64,000 bases of DNA from Adlercreutzia shanghongiae (GCF_035830635.1 NZ_JAYMFI010000017.1:45241-109240), one strand, 5' to 3'. Shown: positions 17,240 to 25,672, counted from the stretch's first letter. The notes: generated from the letters alone by a model not told the origin. Program-made: numbers and translations.

Positions 17240-18670
17240 TTAAAACTGAGGGCCCTTCACTACGGGGACGGGCTCGTCGGCCACTTCATCAAGATGGTCG
17301 TCGTAGACGAAGTGCTTGGTTTCCTTGGCGATCATGCCGGAAAGCAGCAGAACGACGATGATGTTCGGAATGGCCATAAGGGCGTTGCCAATATCCGAGA
17401 TCGTCCACACGACATCTCCCACTCCGATGGCGCCGAAAAAGGCTACGGCTACGTAGATGACCTGATAGGGCTTGATGCCCTTCGGACCGAACAGATAGGC
17501 CACGCAGCGGTTGCCGTAGTAGGACCAGCCCAAGATGGTGGAATAGGCAAACGAGCACATGCCCAGCACGAGAACAGGCGTGCCGACGTAGGGGATATCG
17601 GCGAACGCTGCCGAGGCCAGCGCCGCGCCGGTGTACACCGAGGGGTTCGCGAGAATGTCAGCGCCGATCTGCGGCTCGACGATCATGGTGGAGACGAGCA
17701 CGATGCCCGTGAGCGCGCAAATGACCACCGTAGACCAAAACGCGCCGGTCATGGAGACAAGCGCCTGCTCGGCAGGGTTTTTCGTCTTGGCGGCGGCGGC
17801 CACAATGGGCGCCGTGCCGAGTCCGGACTCATTGGAGAACAGACCGCGGGCGCAGCCGTACTGCAGGGCCATCATAAGACCGCTGCCCACCGCGCCGCCG
17901 AAAGCGGCATGGGGTGTGAAGGCGCACTCAATGATGAGCCCGAGCGTATCTCCCAAAACCGCGCCGTTCAGGCAGATGATAACGATGCAGCCAAGAGCGT
18001 AGGCTCCGGCCATGATGGGCACGAGCCATTCGCACACTCGCGCGATAGAGCGCACGCCGCCGAAGATGACCGCGGCCACGGCAACCACGATAACAAGAGC
18101 CACGACCCAGGCGGGAATAGCGGGGATAGACGAGGTGACGATGCCGGAAATGGCCGCCGCCTGCACCGCCGAACCGGTGCCCACCGTCGCGACCACGGCG
18201 AAGGCCGCGAAGGCCACGGCCCCCAACGTTGCCCACCAGGGCACCGTGCCGTCCCTCTTCGCGAAAGCGCGCTTCCACACGAACATGGCACCGCCGAGCA
18301 TCTGGCCCGACTTGTCGCGCACGCGGTACTTCACGGCCGCGTAGGTCTCCACGTACTTGGTGGCGATGCCGAAGATGCCGGCAATCCACATCCAGAACAC
18401 CGCACCCGGGCCTCCCGCCAGGATGGCGGTGGCCACGCCGACGATGGAGCCGGTGCCGATGGTGGCGGCGAGCGCCGTGGCCAGCGCGCCGAAACTGGAG
18501 ATGTCGCCCTTGCCGCCCTCGCCGCCTTTCACGGACATGCGAATGGCTTGGGGCAGCTTGCGCTGGATGAAGCCGGTGCGGAAGGTCAGGTAGATGTGCG
18601 TGCCGAGCAGCAGCGCAATCATCGCGGGACCCCAGACGATGGAGTCGATAGTTGTGAGAAGTTCAATCAT
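17240..18670 (-). CDS. Sodium:alanine symporter family protein (AGCS), copy 2
   Basis: A 476-residue paralogue of the protein encoded at 15461, with the same hallmarks (WGPAMIALLLGTHIYLTFRTG, ATIGTGSIVGVATAI, GPGAVFWMWIAG, CARGLFSNESGLGTAPI). The N- and C-terminal regions are nearly identical in pattern, while the middle helices diverge. The ATG at 18670 is preferred because MIELLTTIDSIVWGP matches the start of copy 1; its ribosome binding site is poor. A family A inverted-repeat element lies just upstream. Confidence 0.95.
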   Translation of the reverse strand: MIELLTTIDSIVWGPAMIALLLGTHIYLTFRTGFIQRKLPQAIRMSVKGGEGGKGDISSFGALATALAATIGTGSIVGVATAILAGGPGAVFWMWIAGIFGIATKYVETYAAVKYRVRDKSGQMLGGAMFVWKRAFAKRDGTVPWWATLGAVAFAAFAVVATVGTGSAVQAAAISGIVTSSIPAIPAWVVALVIVVAVAAVIFGGVRSIARVCEWLVPIMAGAYALGCIVIICLNGAVLGDTLGLIIECAFTPHAAFGGAVGSGLMMALQYGCARGLFSNESGLGTAPIVAAAAKTKNPAEQALVSMTGAFWSTVVICALTGIVLVSTMIVEPQIGADILANPSVYTGAALASAAFADIPYVGTPVLVLGMCSFAYSTILGWSYYGNRCVAYLFGPKGIKPYQVIYVAVAFFGAIGVGDVVWTISDIGNALMAIPNIIVVLLLSGMIAKETKHFVYDDHLDEVADEPVPVVKGPQF

Positions 18671-18698
18671 GCACGCGATTGTACACCAAGTTCCCTCC

Positions 18699-18854
18699 GC
18701 GCGGGAGGGCGGAGGGGTCATCGTCCCGTCTCCCGCTTCGCTGCTCGCCTTCGGCTCGGGCGCTGCGCTCCTTCATGTTTTTATGGAGCGACCTTCGGTC
18801 GCGGATAGGCAGTGCTCAGAGAGACTGGCCGATGGCCCCGCCGCCCTCCCGCGC
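18699..18854. repeat. Family A intergenic inverted-repeat element, copy A2
   Basis: Arms 18699-18723 and 18830-18854 are complementary at 23 of 25 positions. The interior (about 18732-18821) matches copies A1 and A3, including GCTCGCCTTCGGCTC and GACCTTCGGTCGCG, but the arms do not match theirs. It lies between the flavin/PNPOx-like gene and the second symporter gene, which point the same way. Confidence 0.85.
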
Positions 18855-18872
18855 TGCTCCCTCATTGTTGTT

Positions 18873-19298
18873 TTATAAATCTACGGGATTCCAGCTGCCG
18901 TCGATGTCGCAGATCCAGGCCTCGGCGTCGTCGATGGTGAAGAACGTGAGGCGCTCGTCGTCGGCGCTTTCCCAGGCCTCCCCCAGGCCCACCATGTGCT
19001 CGAAGCCGGCTTGGCGGGTTTCGGCGTTGGCTCGGTCGGCGAGGTTCGCCTTGCCGCGCAGGATGACCCAGCCGGCGCCGGGCTTCCAGGCGGTGAGCTC
19101 CACGTGGGGGTTGGCCTGCATCTCGCGATAGCAGTCCTTGGTGGTGGCAGTGCAAAACTGGATCTCGCCGTCCTGCAGGGCGGCGAAGCTGAAGGGGCGC
19201 ACATGGGGCTGGGCACCTTCGGGGGTCTCCTCCACCGTGGCGAGGTACCAGGCGGGAACGCTCGTGAGGTAATCGACGATGGTTTCTTTTCCGGTCAT
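18873..19298 (-). CDS. Pyridoxamine 5'-phosphate oxidase-fold protein
   Basis: A 141-residue split-barrel flavin-binding-type protein. TVEETPEGAQPHVRPFSFA and the IQFCTATTKDCYREMQANPHVEL segment match the PNPOx-like family often annotated as nitroimidazole resistance or F420/FMN-dependent small oxidoreductases. AAAGGA precedes the ATG at 19298. The cofactor, whether FMN, F420 or heme, cannot be told. It sits between two family A repeat elements, downstream of the ECF transporter T gene on the same strand, which makes FMN a plausible but unproven ligand. Confidence 0.85.
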   Translation of the reverse strand: MTGKETIVDYLTSVPAWYLATVEETPEGAQPHVRPFSFAALQDGEIQFCTATTKDCYREMQANPHVELTAWKPGAGWVILRGKANLADRANAETRQAGFEHMVGLGEAWESADDERLTFFTIDDAEAWICDIDGSWNPVDL

Positions 19299-19322
19299 GG
19301 AAAATCCTTTCCTTTGTTGTCC

Positions 19323-19475
19323 GCGGGCGGGGCGGCGCAACCATCGTCGCCCCGCCCGCTTCGCTGTTCGCCTTCGGCTCAGGCGCTTCGCTCCTTCATG
19401 TATTTAACGGGCGACCTACGGTCGCGTTTTATGGTGTTCAGAGAGGGGCGCCGACGGCCGCGCCGCCCCTCCCGC
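19323..19475. repeat. Family A intergenic inverted-repeat element, copy A3
   Basis: Arms 19323-19353 and 19445-19475 are complementary at 26 of 31 positions. The interior (about 19355-19444) matches copies A1 and A2 closely, with GTTCGCCTTCGGCTCAGGCG shared with A1. It lies between ecfT and the PNPOx-like gene on a common strand, less than 500 bases from copy A2. Confidence 0.83.
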
Positions 19476-19483
19476 TGCTCTCA

Positions 19484-20296
19484 CTAAAACGATAGCGGGA
19501 TGTAGTTCGTAGCTATTACGGCAACCAGCATCAGGGCCAGGGCGCTGATTCCTACGGCGTCGCGCCACGTGAGGCGCAAGGGCGACAGGCGGGTAGTGCC
19601 CTCGCCGCCGTGATAGCAGCGGGCCTCCATGGCGGCGCTCAAGGTCTCGGCGTGGCGAAACGCGCTCGTGAAGAGCGGGATGAGCAGCGCCGTGAGCGAC
19701 CGGATGCCGCCTTTGAAGGGGTTCGAGTCGAAACGGGCGCCGCGGCTTTTCTGGGCACGGTAGATGATTCCCAGCTCGGTCATGAACTGGGGCAGAAAGC
19801 GCAGAGCGATGCCGAGAATCATGCCCAGCTCGTGAGCCGGCACGCCAAGGCGTGCGAGGGGCGCGAGAAGGCGCTCGAAGGCCGCGGTAATGTCGAGGGT
19901 GGTGGTCGTAAGCGTGAGCAGGCTCATCCCCATGAGCAGAAGCAGCAAGCGGCAGCCGATGAAGGCGGCCGATCTTAGACCCTCCTCGCTGATGCAGATG
20001 ATGCCGAACTGGAAGTAGACCTCGCCGCCTTGGACGAACAGCACGTTGAGCGCCGCCGTCAGCACCACGAGCACGAGCAAGGGCCCGATGGCGCGCACGG
20101 CCTGCAGCAGCGGGATGCGGCTGGCGGCGTAGAAACCCACGACGAACAGGGCCGCCACTCCAAGCGATAGGGGCGTGGTCCCGCAGAAGACCGCCGCCAT
20201 GAGCACGAAGGCCAAGATGAACTTCACGCGCGGGTCCATGGCGTGCACAAGGGACTCTTCGGGCCAGTACTGCCCGATGATGGCACGGCTAGCCAT
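19484..20296 (-). CDS. ecfT: ECF transporter transmembrane component T
   Basis: A 270-residue CbiQ/EcfT-family membrane protein with about five helices in the first two-thirds. Two coupling motifs that contact the ATPases are visible: AQKSRGARF and AMEARCYHGG (Ala-Arg-Gly type). It links the S component to the paired ATPases. The ATG at 20296 has AAGGGG at a suitable distance; a GTG three codons upstream is too close to it. It overlaps the end of the ecfA2 gene by eight bases, so the module is coupled. Confidence 0.93.
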   Translation of the reverse strand: MASRAIIGQYWPEESLVHAMDPRVKFILAFVLMAAVFCGTTPLSLGVAALFVVGFYAASRIPLLQAVRAIGPLLVLVVLTAALNVLFVQGGEVYFQFGIICISEEGLRSAAFIGCRLLLLLMGMSLLTLTTTTLDITAAFERLLAPLARLGVPAHELGMILGIALRFLPQFMTELGIIYRAQKSRGARFDSNPFKGGIRSLTALLIPLFTSAFRHAETLSAAMEARCYHGGEGTTRLSPLRLTWRDAVGISALALMLVAVIATNYIPLSF

Positions 20297-21203
20297 TGCC
20301 GCCACGCCCCTTCATCTGAGCAGCGATATCTGCAGCCAGCGTCTTCTCGTTGTAGAGGGGGCGGTCCAGCTTAAAGCCCGCCTCCCGCAAGGCGCTCGCG
20401 AAGGCCTGGGGAGCCGGGGCCCCCAGGCCCACGGACTTGAGCGCCGGGGCATCGGCGAACACCTCGGCCGGCGTGCCCAGACGAAACACGCGGCCTTCGG
20501 ACAGCACGAGTATGCGGTCGCAGAGCGCCGCCAAATCCTCCATAGAATGGGACACCATGACGATGGTGCGGCCATCGCTGTGCAGCTCGCGAATAAGGCC
20601 GAGGAACTCCTCGCGGGAAAGCGGGTCGAGCCCCGCCACCGGCTCGTCGAGCACGAGCACCGCAGGCTCCATGGCGAGCACGCCGGCGAACGCCACGCGA
20701 CGCTGCTGGCCGCCGGACAAATCGAAGGGGCTGCGCTCGGAAAGCTCGTCGAAGGACAGGCCCACCAGCTCAAGCCCCTCGCGCACGCGGCGGTCCACCT
20801 CCTCGGCGTCAAGCCCCATGTTGCGCGGCCCGAAGGCCACATCGTCATAGACGGTGTTGGCGAACAGCTGGTTTTCCGGATACTGGAACACGAGCCCCAC
20901 GCTGCGACGCACGTCAGACGCCACGCCCTTCTCGGCCAGATCGCGCCCGTCGGCCAGCACGCGTCCGCAGGTGGGATGCACAAGCCCGTTCATATGCTGG
21001 ATGAGCGTGGACTTGCCCGACCCGGTGTGACCGGCCACGCCAAGGAACTCCCCCGGCTCCACGGCGAAGCTCACCTGGCGCAGCGCCCACACGGCATCGG
21101 GCGCGTTGCCCCAGTCGGCTTGGCGATCGGCGCGCCCCTTGCGCTTCTTCTTCGCCTCGCCGCCCTCGTAGGAGTAGCTCACATCTTCGAACGCAAGGCG
21201 CAT
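20289..21203 (-). CDS. ecfA2: ECF transporter ATPase A2
   Basis: A 304-residue ABC ATPase with Walker A GHTGSGKST, Q-loop FQYPENQLF (typical of ECF ATPases), signature LSGGQQRRV, Walker B VLVLDEP and the switch His in VSHSMED. An unusual basic insert (about residues 16-30, KKKRKGRADRQAD) sits between the first strands. It pairs with EcfA1 to power riboflavin import. Its start lies inside the end of ecfA1, an overlap of 25 bases. Confidence 0.94.
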   Translation of the reverse strand: MRLAFEDVSYSYEGGEAKKKRKGRADRQADWGNAPDAVWALRQVSFAVEPGEFLGVAGHTGSGKSTLIQHMNGLVHPTCGRVLADGRDLAEKGVASDVRRSVGLVFQYPENQLFANTVYDDVAFGPRNMGLDAEEVDRRVREGLELVGLSFDELSERSPFDLSGGQQRRVAFAGVLAMEPAVLVLDEPVAGLDPLSREEFLGLIRELHSDGRTIVMVSHSMEDLAALCDRILVLSEGRVFRLGTPAEVFADAPALKSVGLGAPAPQAFASALREAGFKLDRPLYNEKTLAADIAAQMKGRGGNG

Positions 21204-22012
21204 AGCTCCTCCTTCAGGTCGTCATCGGAGATGCAGGTGGCCACGGGCACGCCGGCGGCCTGCAGCTCCAGGGAAAGGCGGCAGGCGAAGGGCACCTCCA
21301 GAGAAAGCGCCCGCAGCTCGTCGGCGCGCGTGAGCACCTCGCCCGGCGTGCCGTCCATGCGCACGACGCCGCCGTCGAGCACCACCACACGGTCGGCCAC
21401 GGCGGCCTCTTCCATGAAATGGGTGATCATCACGATGGTCATGCCGCCGGCGTGCAGCTCGCGCACCACGCGCAGAAGGCCGGCGCGCCCGCGGGGGTCA
21501 AGCATGGCCGTGGCCTCGTCCAAGATGAGGATGGCCGGGTCCATGGCCAGCACGCCGGCGATGGCGACGCGCTGCTTCTGCCCGCCGGAAAGCGCGTTGG
21601 TCTCGTGCTCCTCGAAGCCCATAAGGCCCACCTCGGCCAGCGCCCGGGTCACCCGCTCGCGCAGCTCGGGGTTGGGAATGCCCAGGTTCTCGGGCCCGAA
21701 GGCCACGTCGTTTTCGATGAGGCTCGCCACGAGCTGATCATCGGGGTTCTGGAAGACGAGACCGGCGTTCGAGCGGATGAAGTAGGTTTGCTCGGCGTCG
21801 CGGGTGTCGCAGCCGAACACGTCCACCTCGCCCTCGTCGGGCAAAAGCAGCGCGTTGATGTGCTTCGCGAGCGTCGACTTCCCCGACCCATTGCCTCCCA
21901 ACAGGCAGACGAACTGCCCCTGGGGCACCGCAAGATTCAGATTGCGAAAGACGAAGCTTGCCCCGTCGTAGGTGAAGCCCGCATCGTGAAATTCTACGAA
22001 CGACTCTTCCAT
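21179..22012 (-). CDS. ecfA1: ECF transporter ATPase A1
   Basis: A 277-residue ABC ATPase with Walker A GGNGSGKST, Q-loop FQNPDDQLV, signature LSGGQKQRVAIAG, Walker B ILILDEATAML and the switch His in ITHFMEE. The Q-loop and the C-terminal extension fit the ECF A1 type. It starts at the last base of the S-component stop region (22012), so translation should be coupled. With EcfA2 and EcfT it completes the energising module. Confidence 0.94.
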   Translation of the reverse strand: MEESFVEFHDAGFTYDGASFVFRNLNLAVPQGQFVCLLGGNGSGKSTLAKHINALLLPDEGEVDVFGCDTRDAEQTYFIRSNAGLVFQNPDDQLVASLIENDVAFGPENLGIPNPELRERVTRALAEVGLMGFEEHETNALSGGQKQRVAIAGVLAMDPAILILDEATAMLDPRGRAGLLRVVRELHAGGMTIVMITHFMEEAAVADRVVVLDGGVVRMDGTPGEVLTRADELRALSLEVPFACRLSLELQAAGVPVATCISDDDLKEELCALRSKM

Positions 22013-22653
22013 TAACGGCCCTTAACTTGGTCTTTCTTGGGAGTAATAAGGTTCGAGATGGCCTTGTAGACGATAAGCGTCAGCACGGCGTTCAGCAGGC
22101 CCTTCAGCAAGTTGAACGGAATGAGAATGGGCACGATCATGGCAATGACAGCATCGAGCGGCACGCCGAGCCAGGCCGGGGTCACCAGCAGGTTGCCGAG
22201 CACGGCCATGGCCACGGCAAACACAATGCCGAACAGAAGGCCGACGATGGCACCGCGCAGCGTATGCAGCTTCTTGTACACGAGCGCCGAGGGCAAGATG
22301 AAGCCGATGACCACGAGCAGGTTCATGAGCGCGCCGGTGAAGTCAGCGAACAGGATGCCGTGGGCGATGACCGAGATGATGCCGCAGGCCAGGCCGGCCG
22401 CCGGGCCGTAGGCGAAGCCGCAGACGGCCGCGGGCATGATGGAGGCGTCGTAGGACAGCCACGCCACGCCGGGCAGAAGCGGGAACTCAACGAAGGACAG
22501 CAGCACCGAGATGGCGCACAGAAGCGCGATGGTCACAAGCACGCGGGTTGACCAGCAGTTCGTGTTCGCCAGGGTCTTTTGGGCCGTGGGCGCCTTGGCC
22601 GGGCGCACCGTGGAAGATGCGACGGCGGGGTGCTGGGTGGGTTTCTTGGCCAT
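22012..22653 (-). CDS. ribU: ECF transporter S component, riboflavin-specific (RibU)
   Basis: A 213-residue membrane protein with a polar N-terminus (about 1-35) and six helices. The LPGVAWLSYDASIMPAAVCGF loop followed by PAAGLACGIISVIAHGIL matches RibU-type substrate-binding components. The FMN riboswitch and terminator directly upstream show riboflavin or FMN control, which fixes the substrate better than the protein does. Together with the three following genes it forms a complete dedicated ECF riboflavin transporter; shared use by other S components is possible. Confidence 0.93.
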   Translation of the reverse strand: MAKKPTQHPAVASSTVRPAKAPTAQKTLANTNCWSTRVLVTIALLCAISVLLSFVEFPLLPGVAWLSYDASIMPAAVCGFAYGPAAGLACGIISVIAHGILFADFTGALMNLLVVIGFILPSALVYKKLHTLRGAIVGLLFGIVFAVAMAVLGNLLVTPAWLGVPLDAVIAMIVPILIPFNLLKGLLNAVLTLIVYKAISNLITPKKDQVKGR

Positions 22654-22709
22654 GAGGGACCTTCTTTCTCTTCGCGAGGAGGCTGTTCCGGAGCCGCATT
22701 TCCCCTCGC

Positions 22710-22753
22710 AAAAAGAAAACGAGCCCGCATGAATTCCAATTCACACAGGCCTC
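22710..22753 (-). terminator. Terminator of the FMN riboswitch expression platform
   Basis: On the minus strand an imperfect stem (GAGGCC...TGAATT against AATTCA...GGGCTC) is followed at once by GTTTTCTTTTT. It lies between the aptamer and the ribU start, where an FMN-stabilised terminator is expected. Confidence 0.75.
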
Positions 22754-22813
22754 ATTGATGTCGCGCTTCCCGTTTTGCCGGGCCCTCGCGGGTGCCGCGA
22801 AGGTGCGCGAACG

Positions 22814-22974
22814 TCTGCCTCTTCCATCCGGACTGTAACCGTTGGCCTCGGAGTTCCACCGAGTCAGCCTGCGCTTGAGCGCAGGGTCGCGGGCTTGCGC
22901 GGGCTTCTCGCCCCACCGGGCATGCCGCCCGGAACGCTTACCGCCAGTGAGGATTTCCACCTCGCCCTGAAACA
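22814..22974 (-). promoter_or_regulatory. FMN riboswitch aptamer (RFN element)
   Basis: On the minus strand the conserved RFN core is complete: TTCAGGGCGAGGTGGAAATC, then CTCACTGGCGGTAAGC, AGCCCGCGA, GACTCGGTGGAACTCCGA, GGCCAACGGTTACAGTC and GGATGGAAGAGGCAGA. These form the six-helix FMN junction. It lies upstream of ribU with a terminator downstream, so high FMN should switch off riboflavin import. Confidence 0.97.
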
Positions 22975-23045
22975 GAATTCACAGGCAGCATTGTAGGCAT
23001 TGACGCGCCCGCGCGCAACCCCTAAGGCTATCGAGCGCTCCTATC

Positions 23046-23124
23046 GCTTATCGGAGCTCGTGAGGAAAAGAGAAAAAGAGAAAGGGAAAAAGGGAAAGGG
23101 AAAGGGAAACGCCTCCCGATAAGC
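23046..23124. repeat. Polypurine tract flanked by a short inverted repeat
   Basis: Positions 23062-23109 are 48 consecutive purines on the plus strand (runs of GAAA, GGGAAA and GGAAAAG). They are bracketed by GCTTATCGGAG and CTCCCGATAAGC, complementary with one bulge. The tract lies upstream of the FMN riboswitch (minus strand), where it would give a polypyrimidine leader, or in the shared regulatory gap with the heme locus. Confidence 0.7.
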
Positions 23125-23202
23125 TCGCTTGGAAGAAAGCAGGAAAAGACCCCCTCCCATGCTGCGGGACATATGCTCGCTGGCACGCCATCTCCCAAAT
23201 TG

Positions 23203-23329
23203 GGCAAATAACGCCGATTTGGACAGGTTTTCGGCAGATGCAGGAAAAGCACATCGCCCTGACCTGGTATTTTACAATTCACAAAGAGGCGCTGCGTTGG
23301 AAAATCTGTCCAAATCGGCATTATTTGTC
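23203..23329. repeat. Inverted-repeat element E1 in the ribU / heme-locus divergent gap
   Basis: Arms 23203-23232 and 23300-23329 are complementary at 27 of 30 positions (for example GCCGATTTGGACAG against CTGTCCAAATCGGC). The 67-base interior contains TGACCTGG, also found in the interiors of the elements at 35.3 kb (inverted; 8 of 8 bases) and 38.2 kb (GACCTGG). Its arms are unrelated to theirs. The gap from 22976 to 23617 holds no other gene that I can support. Confidence 0.7.
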
Positions 23330-23340
23330 ACTTTTGAAAA

Positions 23341-23617
23341 GGGGCATTGAACAATTGGCAACTTCACCAAGGCGGGAATCCCGCAACGGCTGATTGTTAC
23401 CCATAGAAAACTTTTGCGGGCAGGAAAGTAGGCCATTTGGGCGATTACGGCACGGGGGCGCCTCGCCTATCGTAGTTGTCGTGGAGAGGAGACTCGTTTC
23501 GCGAAGCAAGCCGTCGCCGAGGGGAACACGGCTGGCGCCAAGCACCGATGCGCACCCCACGCAAGGTTGTTTCGCGAAGCGGATCGTCTTCGTAACGAGA
23601 AGAGAATTGGAGACACC
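23341..23617 (+). promoter_or_regulatory. Upstream region of the heme-uptake locus with a repeated TTCGCGAA motif
   Basis: This gene-free 277-base stretch precedes the NEAT-type surface protein. GTTTCGCGAAGC occurs twice (23496-23507 and 23569-23580), 73 bases apart, each containing the 8-base palindrome TTCGCGAA. That is a candidate operator pair for an iron or heme repressor, by inference from position. No classical DtxR or Fur box is apparent. Confidence 0.4.
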
Positions 23618-25672
23618 ATGGTCAACCCGAAGAACCACCCCGCTCGCCCCGTGCTTGGCAGCCTCGCCCGCAAGACCGGCTCGGTCGCCCTGGCAGCGGC
23701 CTTGTCGCTCAGCATGATTCCCTCGCTCGCCTTCGCGGAAGGCGACGGCGCAACCGAGGGAAGCGAGTCTGTCGAGCAAATCGCGCAGGGCGGCGATCCG
23801 AAGGACGAGAAGGCGGCGGGCGGCGAGCTGGCCGAAACGACCGCGCCGACGACGGACGACACGCGAACAGTCGACAAGAAAACCGAAAGCTCGCAGAGCA
23901 CCGGGCAGGACGCCACGCAGGGCAGCAAAGCGGACGACAGCGCAAAGCCCGAACCCGAGAAAACCACTGGGGGCAGCGCCAGCGCGAGCCCCAAAACCGA
24001 AGAGGCAACGCCTCAGGACACCACCACCGAGACTGGCACGCGCCCCTCTATGCCCGTCGGAAAGCCCTTCTACGCCGAGGGCGCCTTCACGGTAACCGGT
24101 CTGCCGCCCCAGGCGCCCGCGGACAAGGTGGCGCAGGCGTTCGAGAAAACGGTGACCGTCACCAACAACGGGAGCGCCGATGCCCCCTACACCGTCAAAT
24201 TCTCCCTTTCCGAGATGGGCAAGGAGATGGGGGCTCGCATCGAGGGAGCCCAGGAAGTCCCCGGCGAGACCGGCTCGTACCAGATCGACGCGGCCCATTT
24301 CGCCGGCTCTCCCATCAGCTTCAAGGTGGCCGCCATGGGGGCAACGGCCGACGTCTCGCTTTCCATCAACCCCGCTACCATGTCCCCCAACCCGCCCACC
24401 GCATCGGTGGACAAGTCGGGACTCCAGGGAATGCTGACGGCGGCGAAAAACATGGAGCAAGGGCAGAAGCCCGATAAGGCTTGGAAGGCGCTGCAGGACG
24501 CCATCGCGGCCGCCCAGGCCGTAATCGACAACGAGAGCGCGACCGAAGCCGAGGTCGGCCAAGCCGCCGCCTCGCTCGGCGCGGCGCTCAAAGCCTTCAA
24601 CGCGAGCGAAGACGTAAAGCCCTCGACCCCCGGCACCGAGAATCCGGGCGGTTCCGACACCCAAAAGCCCGGCGCCGCCGAAGAAGGCGCCGTGAAAACT
24701 CCCGGCGGGTTTATGCTCGTCAAAGACAAGGCCTACGAAGTGACCGCCAGCACCACAAGCTCCATGATCACGGGGATGAATCTTCTCTCCAAAGAGGCAA
24801 CGGTGGCCTGGAATGGCACGGCCTATGTAGTGACCATCGGCTTTCAGGGCAACGCCGCATCGGCACTGAAGTCGTTTAGCTACAACGGCAAGACCGCTCA
24901 GGCCCTCGGCAACAATCGCTTCAGCTTCGAGACCTCGAACATCACCAAGCCCATGACGCTCGCGTTCTCGCTGGGCTCTCCGGCCCCCGAAATGACCGTC
25001 GAGGGCGACGTGGTGCTGGACACCAGCAAACTGCCCACCGCCTCCGGCCAACCGATCGAGTCGGAGAAGCCCAAAGACGACAACAAGAAGGACGAGGGCA
25101 CGAACAATTCCAACAACTCCAACAAGACGGACAACTCTGCCTCCAACGCCAAGGCGGCCAAGTTCCAAGTGGGGCACACCTATCGCGTGCCGATCAAGTT
25201 CACCAAGGAGAACGGCAGCGAAACCTCCATGGCGGCCAAGTACTTCGGCGGCACGGCCATCGTGCGCCCGAAATCCAACGGCACCTTCGATGTCACCTTC
25301 GCGGCCACAAGCGACGGTTTGCAGTACATCACCTCGCTGAAGTACAAGGGCAAGAACCTCTCCCGCTCGGGCGACCAGTTCACCGTGAACATCCCGGCCG
25401 TCGATCGCGACACCACCGTGCCCATCGAGATGGACATCACCATGCTGAAGTCCATGGGCATCACCGACCCGGTCACCTCCGATCTGCACCTGTACCTGAG
25501 CCGCGCCGAGGATTTGGGCACGAACGCCAGCGGCACCAAGGCGTCCTCGAGCCCCGCTCTGGCCCAGACCGGCGACGAGCAGAACGCCACGGGCCTTATC
25601 ACCCTGGCGGCCCTGGCGGCGGGCGCCGTCGTGGTGGCGGGACGCCGTCGCTTCGAGGACCTCTCCGAGTAA
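23618..25672 (+). CDS. Sortase-type surface protein with NEAT-like modules, probable heme receptor
   Basis: A 684-residue secreted protein: signal peptide (hydrophobic 23-42, cleavage after AFA), acidic Ser/Thr/Glu-rich linker to about 140, a first beta-rich module, a helical FIVAR-like stretch (about 268-328), two further modules starting at KAYEVTAS and HTYRVPIKF, and a C-terminal LAQTG sortase motif, hydrophobic helix and RRR tail. The last module, with SMAAKYFGGTAIV followed by alternating strands, resembles NEAT heme-binding domains. LAXTG is the class E-type sortase signal. The ATG at 23618 has GGAG upstream. Four transport genes follow in line, supporting a heme-capture role. No sortase gene is in the window. 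Confidence 0.8.
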   Translation: MVNPKNHPARPVLGSLARKTGSVALAAALSLSMIPSLAFAEGDGATEGSESVEQIAQGGDPKDEKAAGGELAETTAPTTDDTRTVDKKTESSQSTGQDATQGSKADDSAKPEPEKTTGGSASASPKTEEATPQDTTTETGTRPSMPVGKPFYAEGAFTVTGLPPQAPADKVAQAFEKTVTVTNNGSADAPYTVKFSLSEMGKEMGARIEGAQEVPGETGSYQIDAAHFAGSPISFKVAAMGATADVSLSINPATMSPNPPTASVDKSGLQGMLTAAKNMEQGQKPDKAWKALQDAIAAAQAVIDNESATEAEVGQAAASLGAALKAFNASEDVKPSTPGTENPGGSDTQKPGAAEEGAVKTPGGFMLVKDKAYEVTASTTSSMITGMNLLSKEATVAWNGTAYVVTIGFQGNAASALKSFSYNGKTAQALGNNRFSFETSNITKPMTLAFSLGSPAPEMTVEGDVVLDTSKLPTASGQPIESEKPKDDNKKDEGTNNSNNSNKTDNSASNAKAAKFQVGHTYRVPIKFTKENGSETSMAAKYFGGTAIVRPKSNGTFDVTFAATSDGLQYITSLKYKGKNLSRSGDQFTVNIPAVDRDTTVPIEMDITMLKSMGITDPVTSDLHLYLSRAEDLGTNASGTKASSSPALAQTGDEQNATGLITLAALAAGAVVVAGRRRFEDLSE

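Noticed and set aside
17189..18808. A 539-codon plus-strand open frame, and a similar one at 15419-16942
   Set aside because: Both mirror the symporter genes, and resemble each other only because the sense genes are paralogues.
23321..25489. A 722-codon minus-strand open frame
   Set aside because: Antisense to the surface protein gene; Gly/His/Arg-rich with no recognisable features or ribosome binding site.
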